From a virus, in IMG/VR virus record IMGVR_UViG_3300030103_001836, positions 1 through 25,412 of that record: a stretch of DNA of 25,412 bases. One strand, 5' to 3'. The notes beneath the pieces are model-generated. The model searched no databases. It worked only from the letters and a program-made list of their open reading frames with translations, and was not told where the DNA came from. A program made the position numbers and the translations under genes. Positions 6,072 through 12,616 of this stretch are shown here, in pieces (position 1 is the stretch's first letter; the number at the start of each line of letters is the position of its first letter).

Positions 6072-6326
6072 ATGTATATTACAGGGCAGCGCATCTACTA
6101 CACTGGTGACATGGCAAATAGGTCAGGGTGGGGTACGGTAACACATGTACGTCCATGTCAGTTTTACCAACTTAATTATACACTCGAAATGATGGACGGT
6201 AGAATATTCAGTCTTACACCGTTTGAGATCACAGACAGTTTCAACGGTCAATCTACTTTTCGTTTTGTAACTAAAGAAAGTTATGACGAGTATCGTTCAG
6301 CTGCGATGGAGCAGTACCATGTCTAA
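6072..6326 (+). CDS. Small protein of unknown function upstream of integrase
   Basis: ATG at 6072 is chosen because GGAG at 6062-6065 is well placed; the in-frame ATG at 6060 lies upstream of this site. The product is 84 residues with a likely beta-rich fold: RIYYTGDMANRSGWGTVTHV, then YTLEMMDGRIFSLTPFEI. The TGDMAN.SG.G pattern is reminiscent of short plasmid and phage proteins of unknown function. It overlaps the integrase start by 8 bases and would be co-transcribed with it under the operator at 6010-6024. It could act in recombination directionality, but it lacks the winged-helix look of known excisionases. Function unknown. Confidence 0.7.
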   Translation: MYITGQRIYYTGDMANRSGWGTVTHVRPCQFYQLNYTLEMMDGRIFSLTPFEITDSFNGQSTFRFVTKESYDEYRSAAMEQYHV

Positions 6327-7470
6327 GCAACTAAAAGTATTCAAGCATAGAAATTATTGGGTGATAGATGCAAGACGTTTAGGTATGCATCAGAAGTTTG
6401 GTAATTATAAGACAGAAAGCGCAGCAAAAAAAGCAGCTGCTGAGCTTCTAGTAAAAGCAGACTTAGGTATTACAGAAAACACAACTTCTATCAAATTAGC
6501 TGACGCTGCTGCAAAAAAATATTTTGCACAATTACAACTCAAAGTTGATGCCGGCAAGATTGGCAAAGAACATTACAAAGATGCAGTTCGCTGTGTAAAA
6601 TATGTTTTAGACATCAAAATAAATAATATGCGTTTTGGGTCTTTACAGCTGCAAAAAATTGTGCAGCCAAAAAATGCAGAGCTGTTAGTCAACACATTTA
6701 GCATTGCTATTGAGAAGGGTAGCAACAGCAAATCACGCGCCGCTGCACGTTTAAAGATGGCAAAAGCATTTTTAAATTTTTGTCAGCTGCAAGGGTACAT
6801 CACAAACAATTTTTTAGACAAAGTAACACTAGGTCAAAGTTACGAATTATCTAGCCGCACAGATCGCGTAAAGAATTTTAGCAGTCAGACTATGCGTGAT
6901 GTGCTTGAAGTCGGTCTAAAAGGTGAAGCAGATAACTGGCGCGTCATGTTTCTTGTTGCTATGTACACCGGCATGCGCCAGGGCGAGATACGCGCATTGA
7001 CATGGGCAGATATCGACTTTGATGCAGGCGAGGTAGATATTAATAAAGCAGTAAAGCGTGACGGTGGTCATGTTATAGGCACAACAAAAACTAAGCGCGG
7101 TAATCGTGTTGCTGTGCTACCAGCTGACGCTATCCAAGAGCTGCGTAAGCTTCGTCTGAGTTCACGGTTTAGTGCTGATACAGATATCATTTTTGCAACT
7201 AACACTGGGCAGCCCAAGCAGCCTAAAACAATCCGCGAGCTAATGTATCGTATCCAAGAACGTACAGGCATCGATATTATCTGGAGTGACCTACGCCATT
7301 ACTTTGCCAGCCACATGATTACCCAGCTAGGCACAGACTGGGCAGAGATAGCTGCAAGTATGGGTCATACAAACAGCAACTTTACATATCAACAGTACGG
7401 ACACAGCATCCGTAACGCTGAGAAACAAAACCAGAAAAAAGCAGCTGCTGCTGCAATGTTAGGGGTGTAA
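6319..7470 (+). CDS. int: Tyrosine-family integrase
   Basis: The integrase has 383 residues from ATG 6319, supported by GGAG at 6308-6311. An N-terminal arm-binding-like domain covers about residues 1-60, a core-binding SAM-like domain about 60-175, and the catalytic domain about 190-370. Catalytic residues: R220 in YTGMRQGEIRALTW, a beta-hairpin lysine near K257/K259 (TTKTKRGNR), R326 in SDLRHYFASH, H350 in MGHTNSN, and the nucleophile Y360 in YQQYGH. The usual histidine of the HxxR box is replaced by S323, seen in some active recombinases. It should recombine attP with the host tRNA-Asp gene. It follows the attP region, as is normal for this class. Confidence 0.95.
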   Translation: MSKQLKVFKHRNYWVIDARRLGMHQKFGNYKTESAAKKAAAELLVKADLGITENTTSIKLADAAAKKYFAQLQLKVDAGKIGKEHYKDAVRCVKYVLDIKINNMRFGSLQLQKIVQPKNAELLVNTFSIAIEKGSNSKSRAAARLKMAKAFLNFCQLQGYITNNFLDKVTLGQSYELSSRTDRVKNFSSQTMRDVLEVGLKGEADNWRVMFLVAMYTGMRQGEIRALTWADIDFDAGEVDINKAVKRDGGHVIGTTKTKRGNRVAVLPADAIQELRKLRLSSRFSADTDIIFATNTGQPKQPKTIRELMYRIQERTGIDIIWSDLRHYFASHMITQLGTDWAEIAASMGHTNSNFTYQQYGHSIRNAEKQNQKKAAAAAMLGV

Positions 7471-7471
7471 C

Positions 7472-7885
7472 ATGGAGCCGCGTCTAATAGAAAAGTATAG
7501 AGTTGGTGGTGACATAAAAACACTGGGTGCGCATGAGACACGCTGGCAATTTGGTAACCATGAAATCCGTGTCCGGGTGCGCCGGGGTAACTGGCAATAT
7601 CACATGAACGCTGGTGCAAGAGTAACAGCAGAATATGATCCTGGTTTAAAAAGGTTTCCAGAATGGCTAGATGTACGCTGCCCAACTATAACAGATGACC
7701 AGCTGCCGAATGTTGTGGAATGGATGCGCTGTATACTGAAAGAAGACGCAGACACTAGATCATTTGATGTAAGTAACAAACGCTATCTGCCGCGCAAAAA
7801 AGAGTTCAGAGGGTCTAGTAGCAGATATAATATTATAACTAGAGAAATAGGTCAGCCGCAGCGTGTACAGTCATGGACTGATTAG
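7472..7885 (+). CDS. Hypothetical protein downstream of integrase
   Basis: This 137-residue protein starts one base after the integrase stop, with AGGGG about six bases upstream, so it is in the same transcript. It is basic with several tryptophans and has a probable beta segment (WQFGNHEIRVRVRRGNWQYHM). No membrane segment, HTH or catalytic motif is evident. I do not recognise the family. Its stop overlaps, tail to tail, the end of the leftward HTH gene by 4 bases. Confidence 0.65.
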   Translation: MEPRLIEKYRVGGDIKTLGAHETRWQFGNHEIRVRVRRGNWQYHMNAGARVTAEYDPGLKRFPEWLDVRCPTITDDQLPNVVEWMRCILKEDADTRSFDVSNKRYLPRKKEFRGSSSRYNIITREIGQPQRVQSWTD

Positions 7886-8109
7886 TTACCCAAGCTAAGA
7901 CCTTTTGAACCTACAGCAACGCCCGGAGCTTTTGTCTTCGGGCTTGTTATATTCTCAATATCTTCACGCCTAAAATAAATATAACGTCCATCTCTTATGG
8001 GTTCTATATTGTTACTGTCAGCAAAACGCATTGCCCGTTTTCGTGCTGTTTCAGTTGTCTGACCAAATAATAATTCTGCTGCTTGTTTTGTATTTATTAA
8101 TAATGACAT
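7882..8109 (-). CDS. Excisionase-like HTH DNA-binding protein
   Basis: This 75-residue protein reads leftward. Residues 5-55 form a MerR/excisionase-type winged helix-turn-helix: NTKQAAELLFGQ, ETARKRAMRFADSN, then the wing-like IRDGRYIYFRREDIENI. This is the HTH_17/Xis layout. AGGT lies about eight bases upstream of ATG and overlaps the stop region of the preceding gene. It is the last gene of the leftward recombination operon and converges on the integrase operon, so it would be expressed during lytic growth or induction. That fits a recombination directionality factor, although transcriptional regulation is an alternative. Confidence 0.75.
   Translation of the reverse strand: MSLLINTKQAAELLFGQTTETARKRAMRFADSNNIEPIRDGRYIYFRREDIENITSPKTKAPGVAVGSKGLSLGN
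7921..7950 (+). terminator. Possible terminator of the integrase operon
   Basis: GCCCGGAG / CTTCGGGC forms an 8-bp stem (one G-T pair) with loop CTTTTGT, 35 bases after the end of the integrase operon. The following TTGTTAT is a weak U-tract. It lies inside the 3' end of the convergent HTH gene. Confidence 0.45.
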
Positions 8110-8115
8110 AATATT

Positions 8116-8472
8116 TTACCTAAATGACCGTCTTGGTGTTGCTGTTGTTTCTGCGCTTGCTGGCTGAGTTTCATAACTGTCCGGACGTTCAACCTGAGAA
8201 TGCTCGTTACTGCCGCTGTACGAGCCTGTATCAGCCTCGTTTTTTTCATCCGGTGGAAATAATTTTGCATTGCCCATTTTCTCCCAATCCTCGTTCTTTT
8301 TTCTTTGAGAAAATGCAATGGACGGTGATTGTCCTGTCTTATCCCAATAGTTCGTAAGTAAGCTGGCTAGTTCGTCATCTACGTTGAGATATAAGGCTAC
8401 TCCAACCTGGGCTGTGCCTGGCGCTGGGAATGCTACTTTTACATTTGAATTTTTATAATCAGGCGCTGCCAT
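8116..8472 (-). CDS. Unknown protein of the recombination operon (118 aa)
   Basis: Leftward, 118 residues. The start overlaps the annealing-protein gene by 14 bases and has GAGG about nine bases upstream of ATG, so translation is coupled. The first 55 residues look folded (VKVAFPAPGTAQVGVALYLNVDDELASLLTNYWD). The last 50 are hydrophilic, acidic to polar and probably disordered (DEKNEADTGSYSGSNEHSQ). The position after nuclease and annealing protein, and the disordered acidic/polar tail, recall SSB-like proteins, but I see no clear OB-fold signature or acidic phenylalanine-ending tail (it ends RRSFR). Function unresolved. Confidence 0.7.
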   Translation of the reverse strand: MAAPDYKNSNVKVAFPAPGTAQVGVALYLNVDDELASLLTNYWDKTGQSPSIAFSQRKKNEDWEKMGNAKLFPPDEKNEADTGSYSGSNEHSQVERPDSYETQPASAETTATPRRSFR

Positions 8473-9037
8473 TTTTTAATTCCTCTTCTTTTTCTTCATA
8501 TGCTATTACTATTTTTGTCCATTCGTCCGGGTCTTGCTTTTCGAGCGCGTCCATTTGACTTGTTGATTTATCAAACCAAGCTGCCAGCTGGACTTGTGAT
8601 TTACATGCTGTAATTGAACCATGCGCTGCTATGACAAAATCTGTCATGTCCTGTTGTGTGTCGATTGCTACCTCTACCTCGAAGGCGCTAGCCATTTCGC
8701 CGCCATGTAATCCGAACATACCCAGACATCTGCCAGCTGCGGATGTTTCCGCATTTTCAAGAGCGCTGGTTTTATTTATGTTGGTGGTTCCGCGAAACTC
8801 TTCGGCGTGTCCAGTTGCCAGCACATTGCCAGCAGTATCTTTTATGACAGAGCGCACGACTATGCGTTTGCCGTCATCTATAAGTATCTCATTTTGGATG
8901 CTGTATTTAGTGCCAAAATGTTTGCGAAATATCTCAATGCGCATTGGCACTGTGCTATATTTTTTGTTGTGGATGCTCAGACCACCATCTTTGTTAAGTT
9001 GTTTTAATTCTGCGAGAGCAGACTGCATATCATCCAT
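8459..9037 (-). CDS. Single-strand annealing recombinase (ERF/Rad52-like)
   Basis: Leftward, 192 residues. The start at 9037 (MDDMQSALAELK) is preferred over an upstream in-frame start because AGAGG lies seven bases upstream and the TGATG junction couples it to the small membrane gene. The core KYSTVPMRIEIFRKHFG, then IVVRSVIKDTAGNVLATGHAEEFRG, and NKTSALENAETSAAGRCLG (about residues 88-106) with FGLHGGE is typical of phage annealing proteins of the ERF/Rad52-like group in marine phages. The C-terminal helical part (from about 150) is more variable. It would anneal complementary strands resected by the nuclease encoded two genes upstream, giving a RecE/RecT-like pair. Confidence 0.82.
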   Translation of the reverse strand: MDDMQSALAELKQLNKDGGLSIHNKKYSTVPMRIEIFRKHFGTKYSIQNEILIDDGKRIVVRSVIKDTAGNVLATGHAEEFRGTTNINKTSALENAETSAAGRCLGMFGLHGGEMASAFEVEVAIDTQQDMTDFVIAAHGSITACKSQVQLAAWFDKSTSQMDALEKQDPDEWTKIVIAYEEKEEELKNGSA

Positions 9038-9210
9038 CAATAAACCTCTGTCGTTAGTGTGATTAAAATAAAAAATAGCAACACAGCTATTAAAAACGCA
9101 GCCATCATGCCAGCTAAGATTCCTACCAAAACTAAAAAGCTGCGCAGTGTTGTGTATCGCCTGCGCCGGCGAGGTGTAGCAGCTTGTATGTGCATACTCA
9201 GTTTGCTCAT
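9037..9210 (-). CDS. Small membrane protein between nuclease and annealing protein
   Basis: A 57-residue leftward gene. Its ATG (9210) overlaps the nuclease stop as TAATG and its TGA overlaps the annealing-protein start as TGATG, so it fits exactly between the two genes. The sequence has a basic N-terminus (residues 13-18, PRRRRR) followed by about 33 hydrophobic residues (about 21-53: SFLVLVGILAGMMAAFLIAV then LLFFILITL), long enough for one long or two short membrane helices. The positive-inside rule puts the N-terminus in the cytoplasm. Family not recognised. A membrane protein in a recombination operon is unexpected; it could be a superinfection or lysis-timing factor, or a membrane anchor. 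Confidence 0.72.
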   Translation of the reverse strand: MSKLSMHIQAATPRRRRRYTTLRSFLVLVGILAGMMAAFLIAVLLFFILITLTTEVY

Positions 9211-10130
9211 TATGCGAATCCAAATAGTTGTTTTGCTTCGAACAATGCTTCCGGGCTTATGTTCCAGGCATACATGTGACTGAAGTCGGGTTCTATAAGG
9301 GCGAACAGCTGTTCTTTTGTTTCAGCTGTCTTCAATAAATTTTCACGGATTTTGCAGCGTGCTGTAATAGCTTGTGCGCGTATGTGCATCGCTTCGTCTT
9401 GCAGCTGCTCACAATTATCTTCTGTGTGTACATTTGTTTTTGTGGCGCTGGTCTGCACAATGCATTGTGATAAGCGATTCGTTATGACCCAATACCCGGT
9501 AACCTGACACAGATGGCTGTGTGTTGGGTTTGTTGGCACGCTGCCGGCACGTTTGCCAGACTTGGTATCAGCAACACTAGACCATACCGTTTTTAATTCC
9601 ACACGCTTGCTATAGTCTGGTTTGCCATTAAAGCGCAGCTGTAAACCTCGCCAGTCTGCTAGTATGTCTGCCTCACCAGTAAGTCTATTCAATCCCAATG
9701 CTGCTTGCGCTTCGTTTAACCCTTCTAATGCGTTTTTAAAGACGCTGTGCAGCTCCTCTGCACAAATCTCTGCTTGTGCTGCATCTTTTTCTGCCTGCCA
9801 GTTGAGGGGCTTGTAATCGCGGAATGCAGCTGCACCGTGTTCCATTGCTTCTTCTTGGCTCTTATTTTCAAGAATCACCATGTCGCACATTTCTTGAACA
9901 GTGCGCCCGGCCAGCATTTTGGCATTGGTTTCTGCGTATTTATTGATTGTTTTGAATGCTTGCGATTTATCGCCAGCTGCTTCGCCTTTTACAACTTGCC
10001 AGGCTGCATTTAATGCAGGGCGTACATGCACTTTTTCGAAAAACTTTTTACAAATAGGAACTGATTCTGGGTTGCTGTGATGTGACCAGTTATATCTCTT
10101 TGCAAAGTGTGGTGTTTCTTGAAATGCCAT
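9210..10130 (-). CDS. RecB/Cas4-like PD-(D/E)XK exonuclease
   Basis: Leftward, 306 residues. The PD-(D/E)XK core is visible: G152-E-A-D region, P171-D172 in FNGKPDYSK, E178-x-K180 in VELKTVW, then a Q209...Y213 motif (CQVTGYW) typical of RecB/Cas4/YqaJ-type nucleases. The segment MEHGAAAFRDYKP (about 96-108) fits the conserved helix preceding the core. It probably degrades duplex DNA ends to expose single strands for the annealing protein made from the same operon. The start at 10130 lies just downstream of a good promoter-like sequence and a hairpin in the leader. Confidence 0.85.
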   Translation of the reverse strand: MAFQETPHFAKRYNWSHHSNPESVPICKKFFEKVHVRPALNAAWQVVKGEAAGDKSQAFKTINKYAETNAKMLAGRTVQEMCDMVILENKSQEEAMEHGAAAFRDYKPLNWQAEKDAAQAEICAEELHSVFKNALEGLNEAQAALGLNRLTGEADILADWRGLQLRFNGKPDYSKRVELKTVWSSVADTKSGKRAGSVPTNPTHSHLCQVTGYWVITNRLSQCIVQTSATKTNVHTEDNCEQLQDEAMHIRAQAITARCKIRENLLKTAETKEQLFALIEPDFSHMYAWNISPEALFEAKQLFGFA

Positions 10131-10137
10131 AGCGGTT

Positions 10138-10155
10138 GTCCGTAAGTTTTCGGAC
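10138..10155 (-). promoter_or_regulatory. Leader hairpin/inverted repeat before the nuclease gene
   Basis: GTCCG and CGGAC are separated by 8 bases (TAAGTTTT), ending eight bases upstream of the nuclease start. It could be an operator or an mRNA hairpin near the ribosome binding site. The stem is only 5 bp. Confidence 0.35.
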
Positions 10156-10156
10156 G

Positions 10157-10186
10157 AGTATGCATTTCAAATGATTTATGTGTCAA
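10157..10186 (-). promoter_or_regulatory. Predicted promoter of the leftward recombination operon
   Basis: On the minus strand, TTGACA (10186-10181, a perfect -35) is followed after 18 bases by CATACT (10162-10157, 4 of 6 to TATAAT). It directs transcription into the nuclease gene about 27 bases on. The TTGACA also resembles one half-site of the palindromic operators elsewhere, but there is no symmetric partner. Confidence 0.55.
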
Positions 10187-10230
10187 TAGAAAACTACAAA
10201 TGACGTAATTAGAATTGCATATTATATCAA

Positions 10231-10980
10231 TTATGCTTCATATGGAACTATTTCTAAGTCACGTAGGTCAGGTCTGAAAATGCTGCCTAGCACTGGACAT
10301 GCCCATTTTAGCTCGACACCAGTTTGTGTTTGTACATTGCCAAAACCCAGTGTTTTTGGAACATGCACTGTGTAGCGATTAAATTCTGGTTCTGGATATA
10401 AATAACCCCATAAATGCAATTCATCAGAAGTCATACAATAACATAAATTTTGAAAACAATTTTTATCCACGCCTTTATTGTAATAGTCTACATTGATAAT
10501 ATCTAGCTTGCTGGGCGTCCACCACGGCGTTTGTGGAAATCCTGTTTTTGCATATTCTTCTGCTGTAAAATCATACATAAATACGCCTATCTGCCTGGAG
10601 TATAAAGTACGCAAATAAACCATGTCACATTTAGTGACTTCAGTATTAGACATTTGCAGGCACAAACCGTACTCATATTTTCTGACTAATTGCGGATTAG
10701 TTGGGCAATAATTTGATATACTCCATTTGCCAATGATAGGATGTGGGTCTAATGGATATAATATTTCTGCGCTTCGGCAGCCTAGTATTTGTGCATATTC
10801 ATCCGCATCTTTACGTGTTAGGTGGATTTTGCCACTGCAATGTCGCGATAGCGTTTCTGGCGCTATACCTTTACGCCTGGCTACCTCTTTTTTCTCCATG
10901 CCAGTTTGTCTAATTTTCTTTGACAAATTGTTATACAATGTATCCATAATACTATCTTTGTCATGATTCGCATGTCGCAT
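10231..10980 (-). CDS. Phage repressor, XRE-type HTH with non-LexA C-terminus
   Basis: Leftward, 249 residues. ATG at 10980 is chosen because a strong GGGGAGGAA lies eight bases upstream. About residues 13-75 form an XRE/Cro-CI helix-turn-helix: NNLSKKIRQTGMEKKEVARR, then KGIAPETLSRHCSGKIHLTR. The rest (about 80-249) has no S24/LexA peptidase signature (no Ala-Gly cleavage site with Ser/Lys pair). It is rich in aromatic residues and cysteines (PWWTPSKLDIINVDYYN). It is divergent from a Cro-like gene across palindromic operators, the standard repressor position. Loss of the peptidase domain implies inactivation by an antirepressor or ligand rather than RecA-stimulated cleavage (inference). Confidence 0.82.
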   Translation of the reverse strand: MRHANHDKDSIMDTLYNNLSKKIRQTGMEKKEVARRKGIAPETLSRHCSGKIHLTRKDADEYAQILGCRSAEILYPLDPHPIIGKWSISNYCPTNPQLVRKYEYGLCLQMSNTEVTKCDMVYLRTLYSRQIGVFMYDFTAEEYAKTGFPQTPWWTPSKLDIINVDYYNKGVDKNCFQNLCYCMTSDELHLWGYLYPEPEFNRYTVHVPKTLGFGNVQTQTGVELKWACPVLGSIFRPDLRDLEIVPYEA

Positions 10981-11056
10981 TATAAATTCCTCCCCATAAC
11001 CATTCAAATATTTTGTTTATCAAGTCATGTATCGTCACGCGCCGACACAGACAGAC

Positions 11057-11073
11057 ATAATGAGTAACATTAT
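11057..11073. promoter_or_regulatory. Second inverted repeat in the repressor/Cro region
   Basis: ATAATG-AGTAA-CATTAT is a perfect inverted repeat with a 5-base centre, abutting the TTTGACA palindrome. It may be a second operator, for a different protein or a weaker site. Confidence 0.5.
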
Positions 11074-11091
11074 TTGACATATTTTGTCAAA
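11073..11091. promoter_or_regulatory. Main operator and divergent promoters, repressor/Cro
   Basis: TTTGACATATTTTGTCAAA is a perfect inverted repeat (7-bp arms, 5-base centre). It supplies a TTGACA -35 box on both strands: rightward toward the Cro-like gene (weak -10 TAATTT at 17 bases), and leftward toward the repressor. The core recurs, one base different, at 6010-6024. Confidence 0.7.
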
Positions 11092-11110
11092 ATAATTAAT
11101 TTCTGATGTT

Positions 11111-11302
11111 ATGACACTTAATCAATTCAGAATACAAAAGGGTCTCACCTACCATGCGTTGGCGCAACTTCTGGACGTAAAACACGCAACAGTAGTTAAG
11201 CGTTGGTGTGACCATTCTGTGTTGCCAAGCAAGGATAAAATGCAAGTTATCAAGTTAGCTACTATGGGTTCGGTTATGCCGAATGACTTTTACAATGAGT
11301 GA
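11111..11302 (+). CDS. Cro-like small HTH regulator
   Basis: A 63-residue protein, first gene of the rightward early operon and divergent from the repressor. Residues about 3-35 fit a helix-turn-helix: NQFRIQKGLTYHALAQLLDV, then KHATVVKRWCDHSVLPSKDK with a recognition-helix-like VKRW. No strong Shine-Dalgarno is seen, so translation may be weak or leaderless. Its size and position match Cro. The stop overlaps the start of the VRR-NUC gene by 8 bases. Confidence 0.78.
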   Translation: MTLNQFRIQKGLTYHALAQLLDVKHATVVKRWCDHSVLPSKDKMQVIKLATMGSVMPNDFYNE

Positions 11303-11711
11303 AGATGAGTTCCAAAAACTAATAGCTAAATGGCTGGATGCTGCGTTGCCAGAAAAAAGTCTATGGCACCATTCTCCTAATGAGGGTAAGCGGCACGTTG
11401 CCTATACCAAAAGATTAATAGACCTGGGCATGAAGCCAGGGTTTCCGGATATAGAGATATTCGTACACCAAGAGTTTTGGTGGGATGGGATTGCTTCACC
11501 AATTTTTGTAGAGGTAAAAGCGCCCAATAAAGGCAGGCTCACAGACAAACAAAAGCAAGTGCAAGACCAGCTGCTCGAACTTGGCTGCGCTGTAGCAACG
11601 GTTGATAAACTATCACAGCTTAAATATTTTTTAGGCAATTTGATAGAGCTGCGTTCAAACCCAAAAACCAGTATGCAAGAAAAGTATGCCAATCAATTAG
11701 GTGCGCTATGA
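11295..11711 (+). CDS. VRR-NUC domain nuclease
   Basis: From ATG 11295 (a second in-frame ATG lies at 11283), 138 residues. The VRR-NUC PD-(D/E)XK core is complete: LIDLGMKPGFPD with P51-D52, FVEVKAP with E73-x-K75, and Q86 in TDKQKQVQ; the HHSPNEGKR motif at 25-33 is also typical. Stand-alone VRR-NUC proteins in phages act as structure-specific nucleases and are related to the Fan1 nuclease domain; some resolve Holliday junctions or replication intermediates. It overlaps the Cro-like gene and the next gene (ATGA). Confidence 0.9.
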   Translation: MSEDEFQKLIAKWLDAALPEKSLWHHSPNEGKRHVAYTKRLIDLGMKPGFPDIEIFVHQEFWWDGIASPIFVEVKAPNKGRLTDKQKQVQDQLLELGCAVATVDKLSQLKYFLGNLIELRSNPKTSMQEKYANQLGAL

Positions 11712-11911
11712 TTTGCCCTCATTGCGATGTTGACGGTAAGCATTTTGTCGATAGTACAAGAGAAACACGCAATAGAATAATTCGCAAACGTAAATGCAAA
11801 TTTTGTGAGGGGCGTTTTGAGACTATTGAGCTAGTGAAAAAACCAACAGACGTAATGTCTGACCGCATGCTAGAGCGATTAATCTACGAGGGGGTTATCA
11901 TACATGACTAA
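11708..11911 (+). CDS. Stand-alone NrdR-like zinc ribbon protein
   Basis: A 67-residue protein coupled by an ATGA overlap to the nuclease gene. C3-P-H-C6 and C30-K-F-C33 form a zinc ribbon, with VDSTRE.....IIRKRKCKFCEGRFETIE matching the DNA-binding N-terminal domain of NrdR. The ATP-cone regulatory domain that follows in bacterial NrdR is absent; the C-terminus is a short helix (SDRMLERLIYEG). It could bind NrdR boxes and alter ribonucleotide reductase expression of the host, or be a phage-specific DNA-binding factor. No effector domain is visible. Confidence 0.8.
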   Translation: MICPHCDVDGKHFVDSTRETRNRIIRKRKCKFCEGRFETIELVKKPTDVMSDRMLERLIYEGVIIHD

Positions 11912-12431
11912 CCGCCGGCATAAAGATGATTACTATCCAACACCTCCGGAAGCTGTAGAAGCGCTGCTAGCTGTAGAGCAGTTTAATGCACGCGTTTGGG
12001 AGCCAGCGTGTGGAGCAGGGCATATCTCGAAAGTATTACGCAAGCATGATCATAAAGTAATTAGCACCGATCTTAATGATTTCGGGTTCGGTGAAACTGG
12101 TATTGATTTTTTGTTTGAGAATAACAAGCGAGCTGAGACCATTATAACGAATCCACCTTATAAACTGGCGAATCAGTTCGTCCGGCACGCGATTAATATC
12201 GGTATCAAAAAGCATGCCTGGTTATTGCGGCTAGCCTTTTTAGAAGGACAAGGACGCTACGAGATGCTGTACAAAAGCAATCCGCCAGCAACGGTGCATG
12301 TATTTACAAAACGATTAACTATTTGGCGCGGCGATGAAGATCGCGCCTGGTATGGCAGCAGCGGTAAAACGCCGTATGCCTGGTTTGTTTGGGATTCTAG
12401 TGCAACAGATACAAAGGTGACATGGTTATGA
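11904..12431 (+). CDS. DNA adenine methyltransferase-like protein
   Basis: 175 residues, overlapping the zinc ribbon gene by 8 bases. SAM-binding motif I is WEPACGAGHI (residues 32-41), with D56 at the end of the next strand (ISTDLND). The catalytic motif IV is N83-P-P-Y86 in IITNPPYK, typical of N6-adenine (or N4-cytosine) methylation. YPTPPEAV near the N-terminus is common in short phage methyltransferases. There is no obvious separate target-recognition domain, as in other small phage enzymes of this length. No partner restriction enzyme is seen; the adjacent VRR-NUC is not a typical one. Protection of phage DNA or marking of its replication origin is plausible. Confidence 0.85.
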   Translation: MTNRRHKDDYYPTPPEAVEALLAVEQFNARVWEPACGAGHISKVLRKHDHKVISTDLNDFGFGETGIDFLFENNKRAETIITNPPYKLANQFVRHAINIGIKKHAWLLRLAFLEGQGRYEMLYKSNPPATVHVFTKRLTIWRGDEDRAWYGSSGKTPYAWFVWDSSATDTKVTWL

Positions 12432-12616
12432 CTATTGAAGAAGCTACACAAGAATATTACGCGTTAATCTCCACTGGCATGGGTTTGCCGGCTATTGTGA
12501 AAGCGCTAAACATACCGCCAATGTTTGTCAGTAGGAACTATTCCTGTGGCGGTATTTACACCGAACCATATGTTATCGAACAGATTGATAAATTATTAAG
12601 TGGGTTGACAGATTGA
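12428..12616 (+). CDS. Small hypothetical protein (62 aa)
   Basis: ATG at 12428 is favoured over ATG at 12422 because AGGTG at 12415-12419 then has an eight-base spacing. The product (62 residues) has a possible HTH-like stretch (GLPAIVKALNIPPMFVSRNY) between two helices. It overlaps the methyltransferase stop by 4 bases and the next gene's TTG start by 4 bases. Family not recognised; a small DNA-binding protein is possible. Confidence 0.65.
   Translation: MTIEEATQEYYALISTGMGLPAIVKALNIPPMFVSRNYSCGGIYTEPYVIEQIDKLLSGLTD

Noticed and set aside
8631-9062. Rightward ORF of 143 codons opposite the annealing-protein gene
   Set aside because: It is antisense to a well-supported gene with recognised motifs; no Shine-Dalgarno or recognisable protein.
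9038-9223. N-terminal extension of the annealing protein (62 extra residues)
   Set aside because: The same DNA encodes the coupled membrane protein in another frame, and a good ribosome site supports the start at 9037.
11295-12431. A classical restriction-modification system
   Set aside because: The nuclease is of the VRR-NUC repair type, not a restriction enzyme, and the methyltransferase lacks a clear specificity domain; kept only as a linked cassette for study.
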